Part shown: positions 1 to 11,141 of the stretch, in pieces
Layout of the letters: each line of letters opens with the position of its first letter
Position numbering within the stretch: position 1 is the stretch's first letter
DNA from: Bidens hawaiensis
Taxonomy: Eukaryota > Streptophyta > Magnoliopsida > Asterales > Asteraceae
DNA length: 64,000 nt
NCBI GenBank assembly: GCA_021521415.1
Contig: JAIQDT010007311.1
Coordinates: forward strand, 1 to 64,000
Reading direction: 5' to 3'
The notes under the pieces: model-generated
The model's input: the letters and a program-made list of their open reading frames with translations, nothing else
Databases searched by the model: none
Told to the model about the DNA's origin: nothing
Position numbers and translations under genes: made by a program

Positions 1-1764
1 TATAAATAAAAATATGTCACTATAATACTGTTACAAGCTTTGAGAAATCTTTAACGTACTGCCTTAGCGTATAATCCGCCTGAGGTCGAGGTGATACAAA
101 AGACGTGGGAAACATTTTAGTTTTTTTTTTTACTTTTTTCATTTTTTATATAAATATTTTAAGTTATGATTTTTCTATTCTTTTTTTTTTAATTTATTTT
201 TAAAGGGTTTATATTGTAACTACAAATCCCACTTCTCATTTTTTCTCATTTATAGTCAAGCATTTACCTTTAAACTAATTTCTATGACTATTGTTATTGT
301 TGATAAAAAGTAAACCTTATATGTCAAATTGATTAGTTTGGATGGTTAAACTACTTTTTGAGTTATGCGTCATTAATCACTAAATATGTTGTTTGACTAT
401 TGTGTTGTATGTGTTAATTAAGTTGAAAGCTATATTTAGATATGTGGCTTATAAATATTTCACGTTGATGGTTAAGAATACAAACTGTATATTGGATCAC
501 AATGTGGTTATTGTAAATAGAACTCACAAAGTGGTAACGTGACTGATTATTTAGATATTGAATATATTTAATAGAAGTTGCTAAAAGTACCATACCATGT
601 AAAGTCACAGGTTGTCATAAAATCATAAGTTGTCTTGTGATCCATCTTGTTAAACAAGTCAAGAATGTTGTTGAATGACACATTAGATGGATATGATTCT
701 GCTTTATTTGAGAAAATTGTAAGGTGAATGTTATCATGGTTATATAAACCCATATTCAACAAAATATGTCTCATGTTTGCTCACCAAATTATAAACCCAT
801 ATTCAACAAAATATGTCTCATTTTCACATCAAATTATGCATGAAACAAACTTATGTTTGCTCACCAACTACTTGTAGTTGACATATATTTTCATGCATAC
901 TATATATACACTTAATGATTTTGATTCAGGCGAAGATCACGAAGTTTATACCGACAAAATATTTCAAATAACAAGACTTCATATTTTAGTGCTCATTTCA
1001 TTACCTTATAACAAGTTTCATGTACATGTGTTATGATATGAATAAATATAAATAAAAATATGTCACTATAATACTGTTACAAGCTTTGAGAAATCTTTAA
1101 CATACCGCCATGGCATATAATCTGCCCGAGGTCGAGGTGATACAAAAGACGTGAGAAACATTTTAGTTTTTTTTTACTTTTTTCATTTTTTATATAAATA
1201 TTTTAAGTTATGATTTTTCTATTCTTTTTTTAGTTTATTTTCAAGGGTTTTTATTGTAACTACAAATCCTTTTCAGTTCTAATTTTTTCTCCTTTATAGT
1301 CAAGCATTTATCTTTAAACTAATTTCTATGACTATTGTTGATAAAAAGTAAACCTTATATGTCAATGTGATTAGTTTGGATAGTTAAACTTTTTTTTGAG
1401 TTATGCGTCATTAATCATTAAATATGTTGTTTGACTATTGTATTGTGTGTGTTAATTAAGTTGAAAGCTATATTTAGATATGTGGCTTATAAATATTTCA
1501 CTTTGATAGTTAAGAATACAAACTGTATATTGGATCACAATGTGGTTATTGTAAAAATAACTCACAAAGTGGTAACGTGACTGATTATTTAGATATTTAA
1601 TAGAAGTTGCTAGCTAAAAGTATCATACTTTGTAAAGTCACAGGTTGTCATTAAAATCATAAGTTGTCTTGTGATCCATCTTGTTTTTTTTTTTTTGAGA
1701 AAATTGTAAGGTGAATGTTATCATTTATATATAAGACCATATTCGACAAAATATGTCTCATGTT
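1..1764. repeat. Imperfect tandem duplication, period about 1046 bp
   Basis: The sequence from position 1 restarts at 1047 with the same opening (TATAAATAAAAATATGTCAC) and runs in parallel, with scattered substitutions and small indels, until about 1764. Copy 1 continues to 1046 and may start before the window; copy 2 breaks off after about 718 bases. No convincing coding potential is seen; the short minus-strand open frames at 414-774 are AT-rich and are not kept open in copy 2. It could be a segmental tandem duplication or part of a longer satellite-like array. Confidence 0.85.
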
Positions 1765-1921
1765 TGGGATAAAGTTGTATCTAATGAAGATGAGTTGTAG
1801 AATGAATCTAATGGGAACTATACTTAATGAGGTAATAATTGATGGCTAATAGAAATGATCATCAATAGCAACTATCATTCGTAGTAATTGCATGAAAAGT
1901 GCGTATGATACTAGTAATAAA

Positions 1922-1961
1922 CTAGCATTTTGACCCCTCCGTTGCGGGGTAGGGCTGTCGA
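1922..1961 (-). mobile_element. Helitron-type 3' terminus (candidate)
   Basis: Read on the minus strand, a short hairpin with CCCC and GGGG arms is followed after a few bases by CTAG, the layout of a Helitron 3' end. The body would extend to the right and is cut at once by the solo LTR at 1962. No Rep/helicase coding sequence is visible, so it would be non-autonomous. The call rests on the terminus only. Confidence 0.4.
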
Positions 1962-3039
1962 TGTCACACCACGTCTTCGGGCCTAGGCGTGTGACTCACA
2001 GTTGGTACCATCTGTGTCAATTTATCAAAGTTTGTAGCGGAAAATATTATTTTAAAATATTTACTTTCATAACACAGGGAATTAAATACCCTTGTTTGTT
2101 TTACAAAATTAATTGTTTAAAACAAGTTTAATATAAATGCCTCATTACATAATTAGCTGAGCCACCAGCTGTAAACTATGCCTAGTGTTCTTCTATCTCC
2201 ACTGGCATATCCATCACTATTCCTTACTCCTGGTTACCTGAAAACATTTTGAAAATACGTCAGCTATATGCTGGTGAACACGCAGACTTGATAAAAGGTT
2301 TTCACAATTCGTAATGACACAACACCAATAGCATTCAACGACTCAGTGGGTCTCAATCTCATCTCATCGGAACTAAACATACGCACAAACCATATAATTG
2401 GATTTCACTTGCCCATAAGAGACAGTCACTTGCCTCGTGGTCAGTATGTCTGTAGTGTGCCCACTACAGTACATATATGTAAGGATCCAGACACATGTGT
2501 ATTTTAGCCTGAGTGTTTATTAGTACCTTGTATTAAAACATTTTAGAGGATTTGAACCAACCCTCATGCAAATATTTTCATAACTCTTTTCATATGGATA
2601 ACCCTCCATATTTTTAAAAGAGTAAAATCAACACATAGACGTATTTACATCATAAAACATATTCATATTATAAAAAGTTTGAGCGTATTCACCTTTTGAT
2701 ATAATCAATGTATCTCACTGACAAATGCTCGATCTTTATCTCGGACCTATAGTACGAGAATAATATTCCATAAATAACTAGATCTAAATCTAGCTTTAGA
2801 TCTTTAGTCTATTTGCATAACCTTTACCTTGATTTGATATCCATTTCTTTATAAAACATATATATACTACGTTTCTTCGTCCTGAAGAAACGTATATATC
2901 AAATTTCTTCTTTCATAAGAAATATCTTTATATAAAATAAAGAATAACATTTCATCTATAATCTTATCTTATGAAAGCTTATGTTTCACTTACTTATTTG
3001 ATCAAGGTATAGACTATACCCCCGACTAGGGTCTAAGCC

Positions 3040-3097
<58 letters not shown>

Positions 3098-3724
3098 CAA
3101 CTTAAGTAGAACCCCTACCTTATGCGGGTATTTTATTTGCTTAAGCTTTGTATGGGCAGCACTTCTATTTCCTTATCACGTATTGAAACTTAAACCGCCA
3201 GGACCTTGCTTCTAGCTCGCTTAATCACTCTACAGATCGTCAAAACTTCAGTTCTTGCACGAATTACGAGAAATCAGAGTCTCGGAACCTCACAATAGTC
3301 GGGCACACCTCCCAAGGTTATGTGTGTGAAAGTGACCGTGAAATTGGGATGAGAATGCTTCAAATCCGTAGCACCCTTTTATAGGCAAAGTTTTGCCCAC
3401 CGTCGCGTAGCGCGATGGGCCTCTCCATAGGCCATCACGTAGTCTGACACCGCAATTCACGAGATCTTGCCACGTGTTGACACATGGTTGATCCGGTTAC
3501 TTAACCGGGTCATTGGGTAGCGAGATACCTCCTTCCTTCTGGACCATCGCGTTAGCGCGACACCCCTTTTTCTAAACTCCTAGGAAACACCATCGCGTAG
3601 CGCGATGATCAACATGATCTACCCATTGCGTAGTGCGATGGGTCTAGAAATCCAAAATTTTTATTTTTAGTCCTTTATCTTTATACATTTATCAAATTTG
3701 AACCGAAACTTTGTGGGTGTTACA
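1962..3724 (-). mobile_element. Solo LTR, gypsy-type, 1.76 kb
   Basis: The block begins TGTCACACC and ends GGTGTTACA, the inverted form of the TGTAACA...GTGACA termini of the gypsy LTRs at 14144-22422, so it lies in reverse. Flanks are GTCGA (1957-1961) and GTTGA (3725-3729), a 5-bp target duplication with one CpG-to-TpG change. On the minus strand a TATA box (about 3378-3386) is preceded by several copies of a 17-bp CG-rich palindrome (3401-3417, 3543-3560, 3591-3607, 3623-3640). A TAA microsatellite lies inside. No internal region or second LTR adjoins it, so it is a solo LTR left by unequal recombination. Confidence 0.8.
3040..3094. repeat. (TAA)n microsatellite
   Basis: About 18 uninterrupted TAA units inside the solo LTR, passing into a few CAA units. 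Confidence 0.95.
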
Positions 3725-4867
3725 GTTGATTTGAATGTTTCCAAATTCGATAAAGAAGTCGGTTCGAGTGACCCGTTTGACATCGACAAATTTTAACCAT
3801 CTATTACATGCGCTTATGCTATTGTTTTATCATTCATAACCAAGTCACATATATAACTAATTACCTGTATAGAGTCCTATTTATTAAAAAAATCATTTAC
3901 TGCATGAAAGAAGTGCAGATATACAATTTGAATGAAGTTGCAAGTGCCCTCAACTGTTCCTATTACTTTGTTCGGCATTCCAGCGACTATCTCAAACAAA
4001 AGCAATAGTTGTCTTACTTACTGTGATCATGAAAGATAATATAAACAATACATAAAACTAAAATCATAAGTACTTAGTGTGAATAACACTAAAATGAAGA
4101 CTACACAATTGGCGTTTGAGTCGGCTGTATCATCGACAGTGCAAATACCGTAGCAACCGCTCACACAATTTGTATGTGTTTAAACAACAAAAATCATCAA
4201 CATATGATCGGCTAGCATTAAAATTCATCTGCAATGAGTGGTGAGATAAAGTTGTAACCAGGAAGGCATTCTTCTAAGATATGGCCACCTCTAAGCCTGC
4301 AGTTACCAGATAGTATTTATTAATCCTATTATTATTATATCAATCACTTGTAATAACAAAATTTCAATCTCAAATACCCAACAGCAATGTCAATTGCCCT
4401 TAATAATTCTACAACAAAATATCCCCAAATTAAAAACCTTAATAAAACTCCAAATTCACAATACGGAATAAGAAATCTATCAAATTGGCATCAAAGCTTC
4501 TTCCCAATGGCAGGTCCTTGTCGTTTTTAAGCAGTGTGTCAACTCGATTGCTCCAAAAATCAGAAATCGGGCAGATCAACGAAGGCGCGACGCTGCGTTG
4601 GTAGATGGCGGAGGACGGCAGATTCACAATAGTAGTGAAAGGGATTAGAAGAGAGAAGAAGGCGGCGCAGTGAGAAGGTTAGTAGCAGGAGCAGTGGATT
4701 GAGGACACACAGGGAGGAGCTTCACACCTTATGACATAACCGCAAGCACGTGAAAAGGAAATGGCTTTGACTACGTGCCATAAAGTTACTGGTTTCTCTG
4801 ATGAATAGTAGGTTTTTGTGCGTTGTTTGGGATTTAGTATATATATAACAAGAAAATACAAACAAGT
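3725..4867. other. Unassigned stretch with weak exon-like pieces on the minus strand
   Basis: No gene can be named. On the minus strand, 4313-4209 reads a short cysteine-containing C-terminal frame ending in a stop, preceded by an AT-rich, acceptor-like stretch ending CTGCAG. Further upstream (4440-4680) is a CT-rich, less AT-rich block resembling a 5' leader with a 62-codon open frame. Together these could be the remains of a small host gene or a captured gene fragment. The open frames are short and unsupported by any domain I recognise. The first bases may belong to the Helitron body cut by the solo LTR. Confidence 0.3.
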
Positions 4868-5604
4868 GAGACACTCTTATCAAGAAGAAAGGTGAATACG
4901 CTTAACTCTTTTATGTGTCAAATAAATTGTTTGCATGGGATTATGTATCCTTAAAACTTTATAAACAAAGGTAATCGCTGCCCCTCAGGTTATCGTATAC
5001 GTTTATCTGGATCCTTACATATGTGGTTAGACGGTGGGCACACCGCACCACACTTGCTAATGCCTCTGCTACGTTGGGTCGAACCTAAGTAATGTCCGAA
5101 AGGGGATTATCTTGTGTATATTGGTAGTTGCTAAGTCCTCGATGTTGCGGTATCGCTGAGTGGTTTCGAGTAGAACTGGATGTTTATAATAGTAATTCAG
5201 ACTTTCAGAACTTGGTTATTTCCTAAGCCACGATGGGCCGGGTCATAAGATACCCAATGGGATAACTAAGTATCAAAATGTTTTGTGTCAACGTGTTCAC
5301 CAACATGTGTTGCTGACTTATTTTATAAATTGTTTTACATGTACTGAAGAATAGGTGTTTGGAGATGATGGATAGCCATTAGACAATCTGATGGCTCAAA
5401 TAGGTGTTTTATTAAAATAATGTAAATTGTGGTTTTGTCATCCAAACACTTTTTGTACCAATCAACAGGTGTTTAATTCCGGTCTTTTGAATATAATAAT
5501 ATTTTAATCAAGTCTTCCTCTTTACCACTTTAAACTCGGATATATTTACAAAACAGGTACCAACTTGTGGGTCACACTCCTAGGCCCTAGATTGGAGTGT
5601 GACA
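4868..5604 (+). mobile_element. Truncated gypsy-type LTR fragment
   Basis: The fragment ends ATTGGAGTGTGACA, the 3' terminus of the same LTR superfamily, and matches in reverse the first half of the solo LTR at 11203-11950, including the stretch holding conserved GGCCTAG and GGTACCAACTT words. The upstream half, with TATA and palindromes, is missing. No target duplication can be expected. Confidence 0.7.
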
Positions 5605-6640
5605 CAACGTCTGCCAAAACAACATGACTTCTACTCTGTTTAGACTAACTTTAAAGCAACACCTAGAAACTAATATCAAACCATTTAGTGATATGTTAAA
5701 TGCATGTTAAGCGTGCGTATATAATCCCTAAATAACTCATAAGACGTGAATTTCCACCAAAATCTATATAACAGACACATAAAAGAATACACAAAACCAT
5801 CATATCAGGTGACGTTTTCACAAAAGGTATTAGAAATATATGAGATTTACCTTAAAATAATTTAGGTACATAGATTATATATACGGTGTAAAAAGGACAT
5901 GGAAAATAAAATCGTCCCGCAAAACCCATACGAAATAAACCCAAAGTAACCCCCAAATTCTGAAAATAATCCCCAATTTAACAGCAGTAGGTCAATTTCT
6001 CACAAAATAGTGCTAACAAACAGCTATGAATTAATTGTGAGATTTAAGCATCAGCCCTTACAAGTAACATGGAAACAAAATCAAAACTGAAAATTTGATA
6101 GAACAGAAAGAGGACCGCTAAAGTCAGACAAACGATTGAGAAGTATGATGAGCAGAAGATCGGAGTTGAGATGCTGAGCAAAAGAAGCGATTGGGCAATC
6201 CCACCACCATCGCCCCACAATTTGCCTAATTCCGTCGTTGCTATCTCTCTCTATCTCTCATGTAAAATGTAAGCAAAGTGAAGCCCTAATCAACGGGATT
6301 GAATTGCAGACCTTCATGGGCTAAAACATGTTTTTCAAATAACACAAAGGACTATTTATGTAAAGTCCTAAAGTATACTGTAGCATGCGATTTGCTTTTA
6401 TATATAGTATAATTGGTCAATCTATAGTAACTTATTCTTTCAATAGTCACTAAGCATCAATAGCAACTTAAGCGATAAGAGTAACTTAGTTACTCCGAAA
6501 GGAGTTCTGGCCGAAAGATGTAACTATTGATGGTAATAGAACAACTGCCAACCGTTTTCGGGGCAAACAACATAACATCTCATGAAGTGTTGTATAGTTT
6601 TAAATTAAACTTTATGATGATTCCCTACCTATGAAAGAAA
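5605..6640. other. Intergenic, nothing assignable
   Basis: AT-rich sequence without a recognisable open frame. A moderately GC-rich patch at about 6110-6280, with a CT-microsatellite (ctctctctatctctc), resembles an untranslated leader but leads into no coding sequence. Confidence 0.4.
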
Positions 6641-6652
6641 GGCTTGTTTCAA

Positions 6653-7981
6653 CATTTTTTTTTACTTAACTACACAATTGGTGCCTAACGTTTCATGAAA
6701 GTAACAACATTGGGTATTAACATTTAAAAGTCACATGTTTAGGTATTCAACTTTCAATTTTGTAACAAAGTTGGATACTAAGTCTAACATCCGTTATAAA
6801 CTTAACAGAATGGGAGTTATGTGAAAAAAAAACTAAGGGTAATCTTGTCATTACACCTTTAACCCATACTAAGATAAGCTGCTTCTTCACTCCATGTTTG
6901 TAATACATAGAAGACATAAAGACACGATTAGGGCAAACGAAGAACAATGGGAACGTGGGTAATCAGGACAAAGTTTCAAAATTTTAAATTTGGCATGGCT
7001 TACGGTACGTAATTTCGGTAATGATATGCTCTTTAGATAACCAAACTTTTTTTTTATTGAAAACCGTATTTTTTATTTTTTGGTTTAAGCCTTCATCCAG
7101 AACCTTTTTCTATAATAATTCACCATGGTGGAGAATTTTCCATCAACAACTACCACAAAGTTTATGAAAGGGCAAGGTCAATTATGTGGATTTATTAGAC
7201 ATAAAAAGGTTCGGTATATTTTTGACTTCGATGACGTATTAAAAAAGTTAGTATACCATGACACTTACCAATGACTTTCGTCACATTCACGATTCTTTTC
7301 ATTAGATAACCAAACTTTTTTTATGTCATTGAAGTAAAAAATGCAGAACCTTTCTATGTGATGAAATGTCATTGAAGTAAAAAAGTTAGTATACGTAACA
7401 CTTTTTATTATGCATCCAACAAATTTATATAATTGACCTTGTCCCTTTCATAAACTTTGTGGTAGTTGCTGATGGAAAATTCTTTATCATGGTGAATTTT
7501 AATAGAAAAAAGCTCTGGATGAAGATCTGAACAAAAAAATAAAAAAAAATACGGTTTTCAATTTCATCTCACTATCAAGAACAAAGGGTCTAAATAGCAT
7601 AACATTACCAAAATTATGTACCGTACGCCATGTCGAATTCAAAGTTTTGAAACTCTGTCCTAATTGCCCACTCGCCCATTGTTCTTCGTTTACCCTAATC
7701 TTGACTTTGTATCTTCTCTGTATTACAAACATGGAGTGAAGAAGAAGCAGTTGATACGCTAGTATGCGTTAAAGGTGTAATGACAAGATTTTCCTTAGTT
7801 TTTTTTTTCACATGACTCCCAATCTTTTAAGTTTTTAACGGATGTTAGACTTAGTACCCAACTTTGTTAGAAAATTGAAAGTTGAATACCTAAACAAGTA
7901 ACTTTTAAATGTTAATACCCAATGTTGTTACTTTCATGAAACATTAGGCACCAATTATGTGGTTAAGTCTTTTTTTTTCAT
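6653..7981. repeat. Long inverted repeat (fold-back element candidate)
   Basis: The left arm (about 6653-7200) recurs reverse-complemented as the right arm (about 7420-7981) with scattered mismatches and small indels. Matching words run along the whole arm, from the outer motif (ACAATTGGTGCCTAA type) to the inner ACTACCACAAAGTTTATGAAAG. A loop of about 200 bp separates the arms. The short open frames on each arm (6747-6947, 7499-7732) are mirror copies and are not a gene. It is consistent with a fold-back transposon or an inverted duplication; transcription would give a long hairpin RNA. Confidence 0.8.
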
Positions 7982-8319
7982 AGAAAATCATACTCGCTCT
8001 TTTTTAACTTCTAAATTATTCATCATCTAATTGAAATATCACACATTTTAAATACAATTAACAAAAGAAACGATTTAGTTTCCATTTTTTCTAATTTATA
8101 TTAGTAGATTCTTTTATTAATTTTATAAAAATACACCTTTCAATCAATCTATATGGATCTGTTAAAAGAAAACCAATCATTATCACTTTATGATAAAATT
8201 ATAGACTCCTTTGTCAAAGAATGAGAGCATCGTCAACTTTAACAACTGGCCACCGCAATTTGGAAAATTAAAAACTTTATGTTTCAATTATGAATTAGAA
8301 ATATCTTATTTATAATTTC

Positions 8320-8960
8320 TTGTTTGGGAGAATTAGGCGGAGAATTGGGCGGAGAGATTTGAGGGTGGAGAATTAGGTTTCTCTTGTTTGGGAGAATTAG
8401 GCGGAGAATTGGGCGGAGAATTGGTTTTCTCTGAGAATTGGGTGTAGGCAAAAAGTAGAGAAATCCAATTCTCTCCATTTGGAAGAGAAATGGAATTCTC
8501 TCTGCTTCTAAATCGCGTCTCTGCTCTACTCCGTTCGCGTATGATGATGATGATGCTCCGACCGGCGATGGTGATGATGATGCCGACGTCCGGCACGGCG
8601 GCCGACGCCGCAGCCACGTCCGTTCGCGTCTCTGAGCCAAAACGAAACCCTAAATCGCGAGGCGGTGTTGCGAGGCGGAACCCTAAATCGCGGTGTTGAT
8701 GTTGCGCGGCGATGATGATGACGCTCTACTCCGTTCGCGGTGTTGCGACGCGTCTCTGAGCCACCATTTCTCCACCATGATGATGCCGAGGCGGAACCCT
8801 AATCACGTCTCTGCTCCCGTTTCTCCACCCATTTCTCTATTGTACCAAACAAAGGAAATGATTGTCAATTCTCCACCCATTTCTATTTCTCTCCAATTCT
8901 ATTTCTCTCCCATTTCTATTTCCATTTCTTCCCATTCTTTTTCTCTGTACCAAACACCCC
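8320..8960. mobile_element. GC-rich MITE-like element with minisatellite
   Basis: The outer ends read TGTTTGG...GAGAA on the left and, reversed, TGTTTGGTACAGAGAA on the right, suggesting degenerate terminal inverted repeats. The left part holds a 36-bp unit repeated with a 64-bp period (8320, 8384). The centre (8515-8830) is unusually GC-rich for this window, with ATG/GAT trinucleotide runs and repeated words such as AACCCTAAATCGCG. Open frames here (8284-8974) are low-complexity read-throughs and are not called as genes. Confidence 0.5.
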
Positions 8961-9248
8961 CTAATAGCGAATAAATAAAAATTTTACGTAAAGAGTTTTT
9001 TAATTGAAAATGGTATTTGCTTGGCCTTTCAAAAATAAAGTTGAAAGAAACTTTAATATTTTACAAATAAAATAAACAATTTCATATTTAATCAACCTTT
9101 CATGTTCTAGAAGATAGCAATGTGACAATCATCACAGAACATGGATGACACCTAATTTTCGTTCTCCATCTAATATTTTATACAACAAAACATGCTACAA
9201 ATGTAACAGTTTTCGTACTAAATTAAGAAATCCAAGGGTTCTGTTCCA

Positions 9249-9764
9249 ATGTGGATTCCTAAAACTACTTCCATGATCTTGGTGTTCTTCTTTACCGTCC
9301 TCTTGCCAGGGTCAAATGCCATCCCACATCCAAGAAGACACTCGCATCATCTTATCAAAGACTTCATGCCTCTTCAAAATCGTGCCCGAGTCGCAATACA
9401 TATGCCACCTCTAGTGTGGGACCGGCGTCTAGCACGTTATGCAAACATGTATGCTAGGCAGAGGCGGCAAGATTGCTTGTTGAAGCATTCCAACGGGCCG
9501 TATGGGGAGAACATCTTTTGGGGTAGTGGTAGTAGGTGGAACCCGTCTCAAGCGGCTGCCACATGGGTGTCGGAGGGGCGTTGGTACAACCACAAATCGA
9601 ATTTGTGCAATCAAGGGAGGGAATGTGGGCATTACACGCAAATTGTGTGGAAGTCAAGTAGACGAATCGGGTGTGCTAGAGTGACTTGCTTTGGAGGTAG
9701 GGGTGTGTTCATGATTTGTAACTATGATCCTCCTGGAAACTATGTAGGTGAGAAGCCTTATTAA
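9249..9764 (+). CDS. PR-1-like CAP-domain secreted protein
   Basis: A single-exon, 171-residue protein of the CAP superfamily, pathogenesis-related protein 1 group: small, cysteine-bridged, extracellular or vacuolar proteins tied to defence, whose CAP fold binds sterols and some of which release a CAPE peptide. Residues 1-24 form a hydrophobic signal peptide ending SNA. The CAP domain fills residues ~35-171, with the conserved H and GEN(I) around HSNGPYGENIFWGSG, the CAP1 signature CGHYTQIVW, and the CAP2 signature CNYDPPGNYVGEKPY at the C terminus. The six domain cysteines are present. Length is normal for the family and the first ATG places the signal peptide at the N terminus. The gene is uninterrupted and flanked by repeats. 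A diverged paralogue lies at 55076-55647 on the same strand. Expression cannot be judged from sequence. Confidence 0.92.
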   Translation: MWIPKTTSMILVFFFTVLLPGSNAIPHPRRHSHHLIKDFMPLQNRARVAIHMPPLVWDRRLARYANMYARQRRQDCLLKHSNGPYGENIFWGSGSRWNPSQAAATWVSEGRWYNHKSNLCNQGRECGHYTQIVWKSSRRIGCARVTCFGGRGVFMICNYDPPGNYVGEKPY

Positions 9765-9827
9765 ACAGTGGCTAATTTGTTGAATTGTGACGAATGTTTG
9801 ATTCTTTTAGTGATGTATAAGTTAGTG

Positions 9828-9833
9828 TAATAA
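9828..9833 (+). terminator. Possible poly(A) signal of the PR-1-like gene
   Basis: AATAAA about 64 bases after the stop codon, in an AT-rich 3' flank. Plausible position only. Confidence 0.35.
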
Positions 9834-10164
9834 ATATTGGGGATAACGTATCAACTACTAGTTAACTTCTAAATTCCAGCTTGTTTACAATATGTGAACA
9901 CAAACATACATATCGATCATTCGCAGTATGACTAGATCGCAATTATAAACAATATATAAACTGTCTTGAAAAAAAATATTATAAACGACTTAAACTAATA
10001 AGCGACGGTTCGGTTATGATTATATGAAAACCAAAAATCATGATTATTTTCGGTTATACCTCTTTTCAAAACCGAAATGCACCATAAAGATCGACCTGAA
10101 CTTCAAAGGAAAATCTCATCATACCTAGGAATTGAAGCGTATTGTGCTTGTTTGAATGTTTCTT

Positions 10165-10360
10165 ATTGGATTTGTAGCTTATGTATTCAATGATAACTGA
10201 ATGCTCTTTCATTAACAATATGTGCTAATTAAATACAGAATGCACTCCTTTGAAATATGAAATAATCACAACTATATGGAAACAAAATAATATATCTAAA
10301 TATAATATTTTGACTTGTCATTCAAGTTGTGTTTGGATGTAACTGTGTGCATGACTAATA
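10165..10360 (-). repeat. Short direct repeat, copy A (probable copia 3' LTR)
   Basis: About 190 bases here recur at 11142-12838, where a solo LTR splits the second copy. The copies flank a minus-strand copia RT/RNase H relic, so they may be its short LTRs; this copy would be the 3' LTR in element orientation. Clear TG/CA ends were not resolved. This copy keeps the CTTTG site unoccupied (near 10250), which acts as an empty-site control for the insertion in the other copy. Confidence 0.6.
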
Positions 10361-11130
10361 GGCCCCCACAAGATGAAGGATCGAATGGTTAGTCCAATAT
10401 TGGATAAAAGGTTATGAAACCTTGGTCTTAGTAGCAGCTTAGTTAACGCATCAGCAATTTGGTCATCGCCAGATATATGAGTTACTCGTATAGTTCCTTG
10501 ACGCACCTTTTCTTGTACAAAATTAAAGTCAATTGTGAGACGCTTCATGCATGAATGAAATACCGGATTAGCTGAGTAATGCGTGACACTCAAGTTATCA
10601 CAGTAGATAGTAGATAGCTGGTGTGACTGTTGATTTGTAACCAAGTTCAGATAAGAGAGCAATAATCCATTGAACTTCCATTGTGGTAGATGCAACAGCT
10701 CGAAATTCTGCTTTATTGGAGGATTGGGCTATAGTGGTTTGGCGTTTGGAACTCTAAGAAATGGGGTTCGAGCAGTGATAAACAATAGAACCCGTAGTAC
10801 TTCGGTGCGTAGGTCGATCATTAGCCCAATCAGCGTCGGTAAATGCATGAAGGTGTAACGGGGAGTTGTGTTTTAACAACAAACCATAGTGTAAAGTACC
10901 GTGAAAATACCGAAGTAACCGTTTCAGGGCAGCCTAGTGTATGTTGGTTGGTAAACGCATTAACTGAGAAAGTTTATTAACAGCAAACGCTACGTCGGGT
11001 CTAGTCAAGGCTAGGTAATATAAGGCTCCAACAAGAGCACAATATTGAGTAGCGGATGGTAAAGGGGTACCATTGGTAGGGGTAAGATGGTCCGAGAAAG
11101 ATATTTAGGTGGTAGTCGGCTTGCAATCAC
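10318..11130 (-). pseudogene. Ty1/copia RT-RNase H relic
   Basis: Minus-strand remains of a copia pol. From high to low coordinates it reads the post-RT segment ([19 protein letters not shown]), then RNase H motifs (TDADWA, RSTTGS, SSNKAEFRAVA) and the C-terminal part with YCDNLS, HYSANPVFH, DDQIADALTK. The last 125 codons (10318-10695) are open; upstream there are stop codons and frame changes. Gag, protease, integrase and the RT core are absent: the RT tail abuts the direct repeat at 11142. A non-functional fragment. Confidence 0.85.
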
Positions 11131-11141
11131 TCATATTGAAT

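Noticed and set aside
8284..8974. Open frames up to 118 codons with poly-Met or I-rich text
   Set aside because: They read ATG/GAT trinucleotide runs and a 36-bp minisatellite; low complexity and open on both strands.
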